Shown in pieces: positions 20,061 through 28,223 of a DNA stretch of 64,000 nucleotides; the first letter of the stretch is position 1, and each line of letters starts with the position of its first letter. Position numbers and translations under genes: made by a program. Below the pieces are notes generated by a model. The model worked only from the letters and a program-made list of their open reading frames with translations, was not told the DNA's origin and ran no database searches. The DNA is from Micromonospora sonchi (GTDB taxonomy: Bacteria > Actinomycetota > Actinomycetes > Mycobacteriales > Micromonosporaceae): the NCBI RefSeq assembly GCF_014646235.1, contig NZ_BMNB01000027.1, positions 1-64,000 on the forward strand. The letters are read 5' to 3'.

Positions 20061-21352
20061 ACCGGGTGCTGCGGGTGGAGCTGCGCCGGGGCACCGCGCC
20101 AGCGGCGGCCCTGGCGATGTTCGGTGCCGGGGTGTGGATGCTGGCCGTGCACGTGGACCACTGGGCTGGCCGGTGGGCCGGCCTGGCAAACTACTTCCGA
20201 GTCTCGATGCTGATCCTGTGCGCGCTCATGGTCGCCGCCGGAGCGTGGCAGGCCGGCCGGGAGCGTCGGCGCGACCTCGACGAGTTGATCGGCTCCACCC
20301 CCCGTCCCGGCTGGCACCTGTTGCTGGTGGCGTGGCTGGCCGTGGCACTGGCCGGCAGTGTCGGTGTGCTGGTCGCCTTCGCCGGGGCGGCGGTGCTGGT
20401 TGCCCCGGTCGCGACGTACGGCGGAGGCGGCTGGTGGTGGACTCTGCTCGTCGGCGTCGTGGCGCTGGGCGCGGCCACCGCGTGCGGCACACTGGTGGGT
20501 CGGCTGTCGCCGCTGCGGGTCGCCGCGCCCGTCGCCGGCCTGGCCACGTACCTGGGGCTGGCGATCCTGCTGTACTGGGACACGACAGCAGCCGCCTGGC
20601 TCTCCCCCGTCAACCCGGGGTGGGGCGTGCACCGGGTCGTGCCCGACCGGGTCACCGCGGGGCAGGCGGCCTGGCTGCTGGCGCTCACCGCCCTTCTGTT
20701 GGCCGCCGCCGCCCGGCGGTGGCGCGTCTCCGCCCTGGCCGGCGCGGTCGCGATCGCCGTCGCGGTGGTGATCGTCACCGGGCCCGGCCCGCACCGCCTG
20801 CCGGCCGACCCCGGCGCGGTCGAGCTGGTCTGCACGGACACCGGGCCGCAGGTCTGCGTGTCCAGGATCAACGCCTTCCTCCTCGACGAGGTGGCGCCGG
20901 TCGCGCAACCGATCCTGGCGCGGCTCGACGGCATCCCCGGTGCGCCGCGGCGGGCGGTGGACCACGCCGCCGCGCCTGCCCGGACACAAGACACACCCGA
21001 TGACGGGACCGTCTGGCTCCATCTGGACCAGCAGTCCACCGCCCGGGGTGGCCTGGCCAGCCCTGATGGGCTCCGCGCCGACTTCCGAGCGGTGACCTGG
21101 CCGCAGTGCCCCGTCGAGCCGGGTCGCGAGGTGAACCAGCAGGTGTACCTCGTCAGTGGGCTCGCGGCAGCCTGGCTGCTCGACGAGTGGAGACCCACCG
21201 ACCCGGCGCTTGCGCCGGCACCCGTCGATCCGGCGCTCGAATCGCTGCGCGCGTTGCCGCTGGCAGAACAGCGCGCCTGGTTCGCGGCCTACCTGGATGC
21301 TGCGGCCCGCTGCGACGTGCCGGCGCTGCTGCACCTCGGGCGGCCACGGTGA
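20057..21352 (+). CDS. ABC-2-type membrane protein with long C-terminal soluble part
   Basis: The 431-residue product overlaps the ATPase stop by four bases. Six hydrophobic segments span about residues 15-250 (AAALAMFGAGVWMLAVHV, HLLLVAWLAVALAGSVGVLV, LVGVVALGAATACGTLVG, AGLATYLGLAILLYW, AAWLLALTALLLAAAARRW, AGAVAIAVAVVIV). A C-terminal soluble region of about 180 residues follows, with paired cysteines (LVCTDTGPQVCVS). It is probably one half of the exporter channel; the soluble part is likely outside the membrane. I did not recognise the C-terminal family. Confidence 0.8.
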   Translation: MNRVLRVELRRGTAPAAALAMFGAGVWMLAVHVDHWAGRWAGLANYFRVSMLILCALMVAAGAWQAGRERRRDLDELIGSTPRPGWHLLLVAWLAVALAGSVGVLVAFAGAAVLVAPVATYGGGGWWWTLLVGVVALGAATACGTLVGRLSPLRVAAPVAGLATYLGLAILLYWDTTAAAWLSPVNPGWGVHRVVPDRVTAGQAAWLLALTALLLAAAARRWRVSALAGAVAIAVAVVIVTGPGPHRLPADPGAVELVCTDTGPQVCVSRINAFLLDEVAPVAQPILARLDGIPGAPRRAVDHAAAPARTQDTPDDGTVWLHLDQQSTARGGLASPDGLRADFRAVTWPQCPVEPGREVNQQVYLVSGLAAAWLLDEWRPTDPALAPAPVDPALESLRALPLAEQRAWFAAYLDAAARCDVPALLHLGRPR

Positions 21353-21975
21353 GCGCCCGGCTGCTCAGGCTGCACCTGACCGCGCGGGGCGTACCGAAAT
21401 TCGCGGTCGGCCTGGCCGTCGTCACGGTGCTGGCCTGGTCCGCCGGAAGCTGGCTGGCCAGCCGCTCCTACTTCAACGGGGCGCTCGCCCGGGTGCCGGT
21501 GGTCGCGCTCGCGCCGCTGCTCGCCGCCATCCTCGTCGCCCCCACCCTGGGCGGCGCCGACGATGACCTTGAGCGCAGCACCCCGCTGCGGTGGCGAGCG
21601 TGGCGGGCCGGGCATGTCCTGCTCGCCGGGCTGGCCATCGCGGCGGCGCTCAGCCTGGCCGGGCTGCGTGAGCCGCACGCCTTCGGCGCGTACGCGCTGG
21701 TCCGCAACACCCTCGGCTGCACCGGCCTGGTCGCCGGCGCGGCGGCGCTGCTCGGCGTACGTCTGGCGTGGCTGCCGGCGTTCGGCTACGTGTGCGCCGT
21801 CTACGCCGCCGTTCCCCGCCAGACGGATCCGGCCACCGCTCTCTGGGCCTGGCCGGTCCAACCCTCCACCTCCGCCACGTCCTGGCTGCCGGTGGTCGCG
21901 CTGTTCGGACTCGGCGTCGCCGCCTACGCCCGCTTCGGTCCCGGCCCGGCGATGGCGGCCCACCCGTCAGTTTGA
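21349..21975 (+). CDS. Small multi-pass membrane protein of the ABC exporter
   Basis: The GTG at 21349 overlaps the preceding stop as GTGA, the fourth such overlap in this operon. The 208-residue product has about six hydrophobic helices (FAVGLAVVTVLAWSAGSWL, VVALAPLLAAILVAPTL, VLLAGLAIAAALSLAGL, LVAGAAALLGVRLAWLPAFG) and no other domain. It is most likely the second channel subunit. Its stop is 66 bases from the convergent antitoxin gene, with a short CAACCG/CGGTTG hairpin between them that could end transcription. Confidence 0.72.
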   Translation: MSARLLRLHLTARGVPKFAVGLAVVTVLAWSAGSWLASRSYFNGALARVPVVALAPLLAAILVAPTLGGADDDLERSTPLRWRAWRAGHVLLAGLAIAAALSLAGLREPHAFGAYALVRNTLGCTGLVAGAAALLGVRLAWLPAFGYVCAVYAAVPRQTDPATALWAWPVQPSTSATSWLPVVALFGLGVAAYARFGPGPAMAAHPSV

Positions 21976-22041
21976 TCAACCGCCGGCCGGTTGCTGTGCG
22001 GCGCCGACGGGCGCGTATGGGAGGTGCCTACGATCGGGGCG

Positions 22042-22362
22042 TCAAGCAAGTTTCAGCTGCTCGTCACCGAAGTCAGCAATGAGTTTGAGCGTGCCGCCGA
22101 GAGCAGAGATGTACCGGTTCAACACCTCCTGAGTGGACACATCGCCGCCTTCGATCTGCGAGACGCGTGAAACCGATACGTCCATTCGGGCAGCTACCTG
22201 CTCCTGGGTGAGCCCTCGCCGCTTCCGCATCTCAGCGAGCCGCCAGCCCCGAGCTTCATCGAGCATCTGGCCGACCCCTGCATCGAAAGCCTCGCGCCCC
22301 CCAGCGGTCTCCACCGCGCGCTCCAGATGGCCGGATTCTCGCCAGCGCCGAACCTCGCTCAT
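22042..22362 (-). CDS. XRE-family antitoxin (HigA-like)
   Basis: The ATG at 22362 follows GAGGAAG and overlaps the toxin stop as TGATG. The 106-residue protein has an N-terminal helical region and a classical helix-turn-helix: LTQEQVAARMDVSVSRVSQI, followed by VLNRYISALGGTLKLIADFG. This layout, with toxin gene first, matches HigBA/Gp49-type modules where the antitoxin neutralises an mRNA-cutting toxin and represses the operon. The antitoxin looks complete, but its partner is truncated, so it may be an orphan regulator. Confidence 0.85.
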   Translation of the reverse strand: MSEVRRWRESGHLERAVETAGGREAFDAGVGQMLDEARGWRLAEMRKRRGLTQEQVAARMDVSVSRVSQIEGGDVSTQEVLNRYISALGGTLKLIADFGDEQLKLA

Positions 22363-22616
22363 CACTCTTCCTCCCTCTCGCGTTCCTTGAGATATGTCGC
22401 GTACAGCTGCTCCGCCTCGGGGATCGCGTCTCGATACCACCGCTTCCACTGGCCCGACTTGTCGCCGGCGACCAGGAGGACTGCCGCTCTCCAAGGATCG
22501 AACACGAACAGAATCCGGATCTCGGAATGACCCGTCGAGGGTGGTCGCAACTCCTTCATGTTGGGGATGCGTGAGGGGTTACCGACCTCGCGGCGTCGCC
22601 GGTTCGAGAGGTGACG
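22362..22616 (-). pseudogene. Truncated RelE/HigB-type toxin (Gp49-like)
   Basis: An ATG at 22559 would give 65 residues, including NMKELRPPSTGHSEIRILF and VAGDKSGQWKRWYRDAIPEA. From memory these are the central and C-terminal parts of Gp49/HigB toxins, normally about 110-120 residues. The same frame continues upstream with recognisable VGNPSRIPN but meets a TAG at 22617-22619, so the first about 40-50 residues are missing. The 3' end of the beta-helix gene occupies the place where they should be. This suggests a deletion that removed promoter and N-terminus. The C-terminal piece lacks the N-terminal strand and helix needed for a full fold. Confidence 0.65.
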
Positions 22617-22626
22617 CTAGCGGGTT

Positions 22627-23682
22627 TCAGGTTCGATCAACCGCTGACGACCATGATCCGGCGGCGGTGCTCGAATCGCCGGGCACGTCGACCCGGATTC
22701 CGTCCAGCGTCACCCCGGAGGCCTGTTCGAGGACGACGGGTGCGCGGGAGCGGCGGGGGTCGCCGAATCCGGGCGTAGCCAGCGGTAGCGGCACCAGGGT
22801 GCAGTCCGACACGACGACGTCGCGGTATTCGAGCACTCGGATCGACTGGTCGATCTCGCTGCGGCCCCAGCCGGCGATGCGCATCGCGTACAGCGGGCCG
22901 TTCCAGGACACCCAGGCGCGCGTCACCCGGATCCGTTCGCCGACGGCGTTGTCGTCGGCGGCGTGGAAGCGGTCGGTGTTGTCGCCGGGCAGCAGCCGGA
23001 AACCGATCTCGACGGCCGACAGCCGGGCCCGGTCCACGACCACGTCGTGCACGGAGCTGAGGTAGAAGCCCTCGAAGGCGTCGGTCACGTGCAGGTCGGT
23101 GATGCTGAGGTGGTGCGGGTGGTAGGAGGGTCCGACGATCGAGTCGACGCGCTCGCCGACCGCACCCCAGTGCACGGCGACCCCGGTGCAGCCGCCGACG
23201 ATCGAGACCTCGGCGATGGTGAGGTCGCGTACCGCCCCCATGACGGCGATGCAGTTGGCGGTACGCGTGTCGGGGCGTTCGACCTGGACGCGTCGGATCC
23301 GGATCCCCTCGATCCACTCCGCCTGCGTCGGGTAGAGGTATCGCCCGACGGTGATCGCGGTGCCCCGGTCGCCGCCGTGCTCGCCCGGCCCGAAGGGCGG
23401 CGGGCGGAAGCCGATGCCCTGGATCGTCACCCGCGAGCCCAGCACGTGCAGGAGGGGCGCCCCGTCCGATGCGGACGAGGTGAGCCAGGTGGTCACCGGC
23501 CCGTCGCCGTGCTCGGCGCCGGCCAGGGTCCAGCCGGGTCCGACGGCGATCCCGCGATCCAACGCGAAGGTGCCCGCGGGCAGCCGCAGCGTGCCGCCCG
23601 ACTGTGCCGCCAGGAGTCGCTCGATCGCCTCCCGGTTGGCCACCGCGTCGTCGGTGAGCGGCAGGTCGTGGGTTCCGGTCAC
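22627..23682 (-). CDS. Pectate-lyase-like right-handed beta-helix protein
   Basis: The GTG at 23682 overlaps the previous gene's stop as GTGA. The 351-residue product starts with DDAVANREAIERLLAAQSGG and LRLPAGTFALDRGI, the pattern of pectate-lyase-3-like beta-helix proteins, and continues with strand-turn repeats (LTIAEVSIVGGCTGVAVHW, LSITDLHVTDAFEGFYL, DVVVSDCTLVPLPL). No signal peptide is visible. Such folds bind or cleave polysaccharide, but no catalytic residues are clear. It is co-transcribed with a capsule-synthesis-like gene, so a glycan-modifying role is a reasonable inference. Confidence 0.7.
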   Translation of the reverse strand: MTGTHDLPLTDDAVANREAIERLLAAQSGGTLRLPAGTFALDRGIAVGPGWTLAGAEHGDGPVTTWLTSSASDGAPLLHVLGSRVTIQGIGFRPPPFGPGEHGGDRGTAITVGRYLYPTQAEWIEGIRIRRVQVERPDTRTANCIAVMGAVRDLTIAEVSIVGGCTGVAVHWGAVGERVDSIVGPSYHPHHLSITDLHVTDAFEGFYLSSVHDVVVDRARLSAVEIGFRLLPGDNTDRFHAADDNAVGERIRVTRAWVSWNGPLYAMRIAGWGRSEIDQSIRVLEYRDVVVSDCTLVPLPLATPGFGDPRRSRAPVVLEQASGVTLDGIRVDVPGDSSTAAGSWSSAVDRT

Positions 23683-24752
23683 CACTGCACCTCGACGACC
23701 TGGCAGGCGAGGTCGGAGACGCGTCGGCGCGACTCGTCGGGCTCGGCTAGGCCGATCAGCACCGGTCCGGGGGCCCTCCGCTCGACCGTCACGTCGAGGG
23801 CGTCCGCCGCCGGCGCGGTCGCGCTGACCCGGCAGTCGGCGCCGTCGAGCAGGCTCGCGGCCCGTACGACCAGGTGGTCGGCGTGCGGCGACCGGGTGAA
23901 CGGTGACGCCTCGAACAGGGCGTACCCCGCCCCGCGCCGCGCCACCCGGAGGGCCTTCAGCACGGTCTGGCCCCGCTTGCGGCGCAGGAAGTCGCGGCTG
24001 GGGTGCCGGAACGCGGGCGGTGGCGTCGACGCGGCGGTGATCCGGAGCCGACACCGTACCTCGGCGTCGTCGGCGTTGACCACGACGAACCGGGACCGGG
24101 GCTGACCCTCGCCGCGACCCCGTGCCCCGACCAGCCCGCCGGCGCTGACCAGGCCGGCGAGCTGCGCGGCGGTGCCGGGGAGCCGACGCGAACCGGTCGG
24201 CCGGTCGGCGTCCTCGGCCGGGCTGATTTCCACCTGGTTGATGCGCACGCCGACGGCCGACAGCGGGCTGAGCGACGAGGCCGACCACGGCGGCAACGCG
24301 GCGTCCGCGAGCTCGACGACCAGCAGACCGTCCGCGCCCACCTCGTCGGCGCCCAGGTCGAACTCCACCCACGCGTGGGCTTCCACCATCCGCACCCGCC
24401 CCCGGTGGCGATGGATCAGGACGGCGGCCCGTGCCGTGGCCTGGGCCCGGACCAGGATCAGGCGGGGCAGTTCGCGTACGCCCCGGGCCGGTGACGCGGC
24501 ACGCGACCAGGCCGCCTGCGAGGCGCTGTCGACGTGCAGGTTGACCCGGACGCGGACGGCCCGGCCGTCGGTGCGTACCTTCAGCACGACCGCCCCGGAC
24601 TCGGCCTGGACCCGCCCCACGATGGCCACGCCGCGGGAGAACCGGTCGGCGACCAGGACCTCGGGGTCGCCGCCGGAGGTGAACACCGCCGGCAGATCCC
24701 GGGCCGGAACCGGATCGTCGAATTCCGTGGCGAACCAGGTGCCGATCGCCAC
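23679..24752 (-). CDS. Uncharacterised protein of the surface-polysaccharide locus
   Basis: The 357-residue product starts with a GTG at 24752 that overlaps the upstream stop by one base. It is rich in beta-strand-like stretches (GRVQAESGAVVLKVRTDGRA, VRVRVNLHVDS, HAWVEFDLGA, SRFVVVNADDAEVRCRLRI) and has a basic middle part (RDFLRRKRGQTVLKALRVARR). No signal peptide, membrane helix or known motif was recognised. Being wedged between a capsule-type gene and a beta-helix gene with overlapping stops and starts, it should work with both. The strand-rich ends suggest carbohydrate-binding sandwiches, but this is a guess. Confidence 0.6.
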   Translation of the reverse strand: MAIGTWFATEFDDPVPARDLPAVFTSGGDPEVLVADRFSRGVAIVGRVQAESGAVVLKVRTDGRAVRVRVNLHVDSASQAAWSRAASPARGVRELPRLILVRAQATARAAVLIHRHRGRVRMVEAHAWVEFDLGADEVGADGLLVVELADAALPPWSASSLSPLSAVGVRINQVEISPAEDADRPTGSRRLPGTAAQLAGLVSAGGLVGARGRGEGQPRSRFVVVNADDAEVRCRLRITAASTPPPAFRHPSRDFLRRKRGQTVLKALRVARRGAGYALFEASPFTRSPHADHLVVRAASLLDGADCRVSATAPAADALDVTVERRAPGPVLIGLAEPDESRRRVSDLACQVVEVQW

Positions 24753-26497
24753 TACCGGTCACCCCCGGGCACCGGAAGGTCCATCCGGGTCAGCACCGGC
24801 TCGCGCCGGGTCCACATCCGTTCGACGGCCTCGAACAGCGGATCGGCGTCGCTCTCGATGTGTCGGAACGCGGTCCGCACCGCGCGGAGCAGGTAGTCGG
24901 CCGGCCAGACCTCCCAGTGCGGCACCTGCGGGGTGAACAGGTCGGTGGCGCTGCGGTAGAACCACAGCCACAGCCGGGCCCGCTCGACCTGCTCGGCCGA
25001 GATGATCTCCTCGCCGTTGCGTAGGGCGCCGATCGCCGAGTCGAGCGCCTTCCAGTAGGCCTCCGGGTCCTCGACGACGGTGGACAGCCCGCAGTCGCTC
25101 CACTCGGACCAGCCGGCCTGGATCACCGGGATGCCGTACGCGGGCAGCTCGTTGCTCACGCTGCCGCGTACGGTCACCCCGAGGTCGACCACGCTCCACA
25201 GGCCGTTCTTGCTGAGGTCCCTGCTCGGCTGGAACACCATGTGCCGGTGCCGCTCGTAGCGGCGGGCGACCGATTCGAAGAAGCCGGTGCTGTCGTAACG
25301 GAACTGGCTCGGGTGGTCCTGGAACAACCACTGCGCCTCGGGGCAGGTGCTCGCGAAGCGCGCGGTCTGCTCGAACCAGTCGGCCAGGGTGGGGAAGGAC
25401 TGGTGGTTGGTGCCGGGCGCGTCGGAGACGGCGTGGTTGAAGACCGCCACGATCGGTCGCGCCGGGTCGAACCCGAGACGGGCCGCGAAGTGCGTACGCA
25501 GCCGGGCCCGCTCCGCGCTGCTGGTGATGTCGACGGAGGCGCTGGCGCCGCCGCGCCACCAGCTCGGCCGGCCCAGGTTCACCTTGGATCGCCAGGCCAC
25601 CAGTTCCGCGTTGCGTCGCACCTCGGCTCGCCGCGACCAGACCCGCCGCTCGAAGAAGTCGCCGAGTTGGCGGGTGAGTTCGCCGCGGAAGGTGAACTCT
25701 CCGGTGTCGGTTTCGGGATAGAGGGCGTACGCCTTCAGGCATCCCGTCTGCTGGGTGTGCACGACGGGTACGCCGGCTCGCCGGGCGGAGTCCACCGCCA
25801 GACCCCAGTGGTCGTAGTCGACGTGGCTGGTCACCAGGGCCACTGCGGGACCGCCGCCGAGCAGCGCGTCGTAGTACGACGAGATGGCCCGGGCCAGCGC
25901 CTGCCGCCGCTGGTATCGCGGGTCGGCGGTGGGGTCCTCGGGTGCGCGGGGCCGCTTGGTCACCCGGCAGTAGGTGGCGCTGACGAACTCGGCCAGGGTC
26001 TCGTCGCTGATCGCCGCGCCCGGGGTCAACCGCCGCCCGGACAGCTCCACCGGCACCGGGCCGGCCGCGCCCTCCACCAGGCGATAGAGGTCGATGACCT
26101 CGCTGGCGCCGTACGCCGCTGCCAGCCGCTCGACCAGCGTCACGTCGAACCCGGTCCAGAGCGCCTCGTGCCACATCTGCTCCACGCCGGTCACGACCAC
26201 CAGTTGGGCGGGCACGATCCGGCGGATCGCGTTGGCCACCGCCAGGTTGCGCATGGCCACCCTGATGTCCTGGTGGAACACCTCGACGACCAGGTATCGC
26301 GGGGACGGTGTGGACCCCAGGTTCTTGCGCCAGTACACCGAAGCGGAGTCGAGGAACGCCTCGAGCTCCTTCTTGTCAGCTTCGAGCCACACCCGCAGGA
26401 CCGTCCTTGTCGTGAGATGAGCCAGCGTCGGGACGATACGGCGGGGTTTCGCATCGCAGTCGAACTGTCGGTAGCCGGCCGATGAACAGCCCGCCAC
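24752..26497 (-). CDS. Capsule polysaccharide biosynthesis-like protein (GT-B-type fold)
   Basis: The frame gives 581 residues from a GTG at 26497; this start is weakly supported and a GTG about 35 codons in (VWLEADKKELEAF) is an alternative. Motifs include AVALVTSHVDYDHWGLAVDS, GVPVVHTQQTGCLKAY, PIVAVFNHAVSD, EAQWLFQDHPSQFRYD and GVTVRGSVSNELPAYGIPVI. They resemble the capsule_synth/CDP-glycerol-transferase-like family, in which a C-terminal GT-B-like domain binds a nucleotide-activated donor. No membrane segment is seen. It heads a three-gene operon and is divergent from an MFS gene. Donor and product are unknown. Confidence 0.68.
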   Translation of the reverse strand: MAGCSSAGYRQFDCDAKPRRIVPTLAHLTTRTVLRVWLEADKKELEAFLDSASVYWRKNLGSTPSPRYLVVEVFHQDIRVAMRNLAVANAIRRIVPAQLVVVTGVEQMWHEALWTGFDVTLVERLAAAYGASEVIDLYRLVEGAAGPVPVELSGRRLTPGAAISDETLAEFVSATYCRVTKRPRAPEDPTADPRYQRRQALARAISSYYDALLGGGPAVALVTSHVDYDHWGLAVDSARRAGVPVVHTQQTGCLKAYALYPETDTGEFTFRGELTRQLGDFFERRVWSRRAEVRRNAELVAWRSKVNLGRPSWWRGGASASVDITSSAERARLRTHFAARLGFDPARPIVAVFNHAVSDAPGTNHQSFPTLADWFEQTARFASTCPEAQWLFQDHPSQFRYDSTGFFESVARRYERHRHMVFQPSRDLSKNGLWSVVDLGVTVRGSVSNELPAYGIPVIQAGWSEWSDCGLSTVVEDPEAYWKALDSAIGALRNGEEIISAEQVERARLWLWFYRSATDLFTPQVPHWEVWPADYLLRAVRTAFRHIESDADPLFEAVERMWTRREPVLTRMDLPVPGGDR

Positions 26498-26695
26498 CCT
26501 TGTCCGCCCACCCTTGTCCGGCGGCCGTTGCCGCAGCGGCCCCGGGCGGACCGTCCGCAGGTCTGGAAAACCAAGCCGGCTTCATCTACTGTCATCGATG
26601 TTACTGTTAGGTAGTCGTCACTGCGGGCAACCGCCCGACCGGAAGGGAGCCCGACGCCCACATTTGGCCGGCATGGTCGAGGTACCGGTGAGGCG
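26498..26695. promoter_or_regulatory. Divergent promoter region with AT-rich core
   Basis: Between the capsule-like gene (minus) and the MFS gene (plus) is an AT-rich patch at 26581-26615. It contains the self-complementary octamer CATCGATG flanked by two direct TACTGT hexamers. In GC-rich DNA such a patch usually marks promoters and a regulator site. I cannot assign exact -35 and -10 elements. Confidence 0.4.
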
Positions 26696-28081
26696 ATGAC
26701 AGACGATCGGACCACCCGCACGGACGCGACCGGGCCCGGCAGCGCGCAGCCGGGCTCGGAAGCCGTGCTCGTGCCGCCGGGCGGCGGGGTGCCGACGCCA
26801 CCGCAGCGGGTTCGCTGGGCCGGCGCGGTGGCGGCGCTACGCTGCCGGGAGTTCCGGGCCTTCTGGGTGGGAGCGGTCTGCGCCAGCACGGCCACCTGGA
26901 TGCTCAACCTGACCGTGCCGCTGCTGCTCTACCAGGCGACCGGGCGGGCGGTGTGGGCCGGGCTCGGCGCCTTCGCGCAGTTCATACCGGCGATGCTCGG
27001 CTCCCCGGTCGGCGGGCTGCTGGCCGACCGCTACCCACGCCGGACCGTGCTGGCCACCACGCAGCTGATCGCGCTGCTGGTCGCCCTGCTGCTGGCGCTG
27101 CTCAGCCGGGCCGAGACGCCGCCCCCGGCGACGCTGCTGGCCCTGGTCGCCCTGGCCGGCGCGGCGAACGGGGTGCAGACCCCCGCCTGGCAGAGCCTCA
27201 TCCCCCAACTGGTGCCCGCCCGGCACCTGCTCAACGCGATCGCGCTCAACTCGATGCAGGCCAACCTGGCCCGTGCGCTGGGGCCGGTGCTGGCCACGGC
27301 GGTGCTGGTGCGCGCCGGCAGCACCGCGGCCTTCCTGGCGGCCGCCGGGGCCAACGTCCTGATGCTGCTCGCCCTCGCGACGGTCCGGCCCCGCCCGGCC
27401 CGTGGTCCGGCGTCCCGCCAGTCGGCGCTCGCCCGGCTGGGCGGCGGTGTGCGGTACACCCGCCGGGTGCCCGGGCTGCTGATCGCGGTGCTGCTCGCCG
27501 GGTGCGTCTCCTTCGTCGGTACGCCGATCGTGCAACTCGCGGCGGTCTTCGCCACCGACGTCTACCACGCCGGGACCGCCGGCGCCGGCCTGCTCGCCTC
27601 CGGACTGGGCACCGGCGCCGTACTGGGCGGGGTCCTGCTCAGCGTCTACGGCACCGACCGTCGGCGCTCGGAGGTGACCGCGATGGCCCTGACCGCGCAC
27701 GGTCTCGCGACGATCGCCCTGGCCGCGGCCCCGGCACTCTGGGCCGGGTTCGCGGCGGTGCTCCTGGTCGGGGTGAACTACCTCGCGGTGCTCTCCACCG
27801 CCCACGTGACCGTGCAGGTGCTCTCCCCCGACTCGTTGCGGGGCCGGGTCTCGTCGCTGTACTGGATGGCATTCGCCGGCGGTTACCCGGCCGGCGCCCT
27901 GCTGCAGAGCTGGCTGGCGGACCTGATCGGCGTGCGGTGGGCGGTGGCGCTGACCGGGGTCGGGTTGAGCCTGCTGGTGGCGTCACTGCGGCGGCGCCGG
28001 CTGCTCGACACCCTCGACGGCCCGCCCTCTAAGGAAGGGCCCCCTGTTAACGCCTCAGGTAGTAAAAGGGCCCCTTCTTAA
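26696..28081 (+). CDS. MFS exporter (EntS-like)
   Basis: The 461-residue product starts at ATG 26696. After a hydrophilic N-terminus of about 40 residues come twelve hydrophobic helices in two halves, with the MFS signature GGLLADRYPRRTVL between helices 2 and 3. The family pattern (LIPQLVPARHLLNAIALNS and SLYWMAFAGGYPAGALLQSW) is that of enterobactin-exporter-like and drug-efflux MFS proteins. It lies just upstream of a FecCD-type importer, suggesting export of a metallophore or removal of a toxic compound. The last about 17 residues (SKEGPPVNASG, SKRAPS) and the stop codon are supplied by the intergenic GGGGCCC repeat at 28027-28082. Confidence 0.87.
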   Translation: MTDDRTTRTDATGPGSAQPGSEAVLVPPGGGVPTPPQRVRWAGAVAALRCREFRAFWVGAVCASTATWMLNLTVPLLLYQATGRAVWAGLGAFAQFIPAMLGSPVGGLLADRYPRRTVLATTQLIALLVALLLALLSRAETPPPATLLALVALAGAANGVQTPAWQSLIPQLVPARHLLNAIALNSMQANLARALGPVLATAVLVRAGSTAAFLAAAGANVLMLLALATVRPRPARGPASRQSALARLGGGVRYTRRVPGLLIAVLLAGCVSFVGTPIVQLAAVFATDVYHAGTAGAGLLASGLGTGAVLGGVLLSVYGTDRRRSEVTAMALTAHGLATIALAAAPALWAGFAAVLLVGVNYLAVLSTAHVTVQVLSPDSLRGRVSSLYWMAFAGGYPAGALLQSWLADLIGVRWAVALTGVGLSLLVASLRRRRLLDTLDGPPSKEGPPVNASGSKRAPS

Positions 28082-28082
28082 C
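28027..28082 (-). repeat. GGGGCCC double repeat unit (copy 2)
   Basis: Read on the minus strand, this is two direct copies of the same element as at 1901-1956: 24 bases (28059-28082), the spacer CTGAGGC, then 25 bases (28027-28051). The insertion lies across the 3' end of the MFS gene and provides its final codons and TAA stop. Confidence 0.8.
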
Positions 28083-28163
28083 ATCGCGCCGCCGCGCCGT
28101 CGGGAGGACCAGCGACACATTCTGCGGAGTGAAGAGCGCCGCACCGGCTTCTCCGTCGCCTGA

Positions 28164-28197
28164 TCTTGCTGGTAGCTTTTGCCAAGATTTTGCAAGA
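28164..28197. promoter_or_regulatory. Candidate operator/promoter of the FecCD-type operon
   Basis: An AT-rich stretch lies about 30-60 bases upstream of the permease start. It holds outer inverted arms TCTTGC (28164-28169) and GCAAGA (28192-28197) and an inner TTGCCAAGATTTTGCAA quasi-palindrome. This could be a metal-responsive repressor site, but it matches no iron box I know exactly. Confidence 0.3.
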
Positions 28198-28223
28198 GCC
28201 AGAGCAGTGCAGATTGGGGTACG

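Noticed and set aside
22627..24762. A 711-codon single gene covering two genes
   Set aside because: The first half is a shadow of the strand-rich protein gene; a GTG at 23682 overlapping the upstream stop explains the real beta-helix gene.
26500..26530. Tandem GCGGACAAGGGTGG copies near the capsule-like gene start
   Set aside because: Only two short copies; probably chance duplication, and they do not act as a clear ribosome site.
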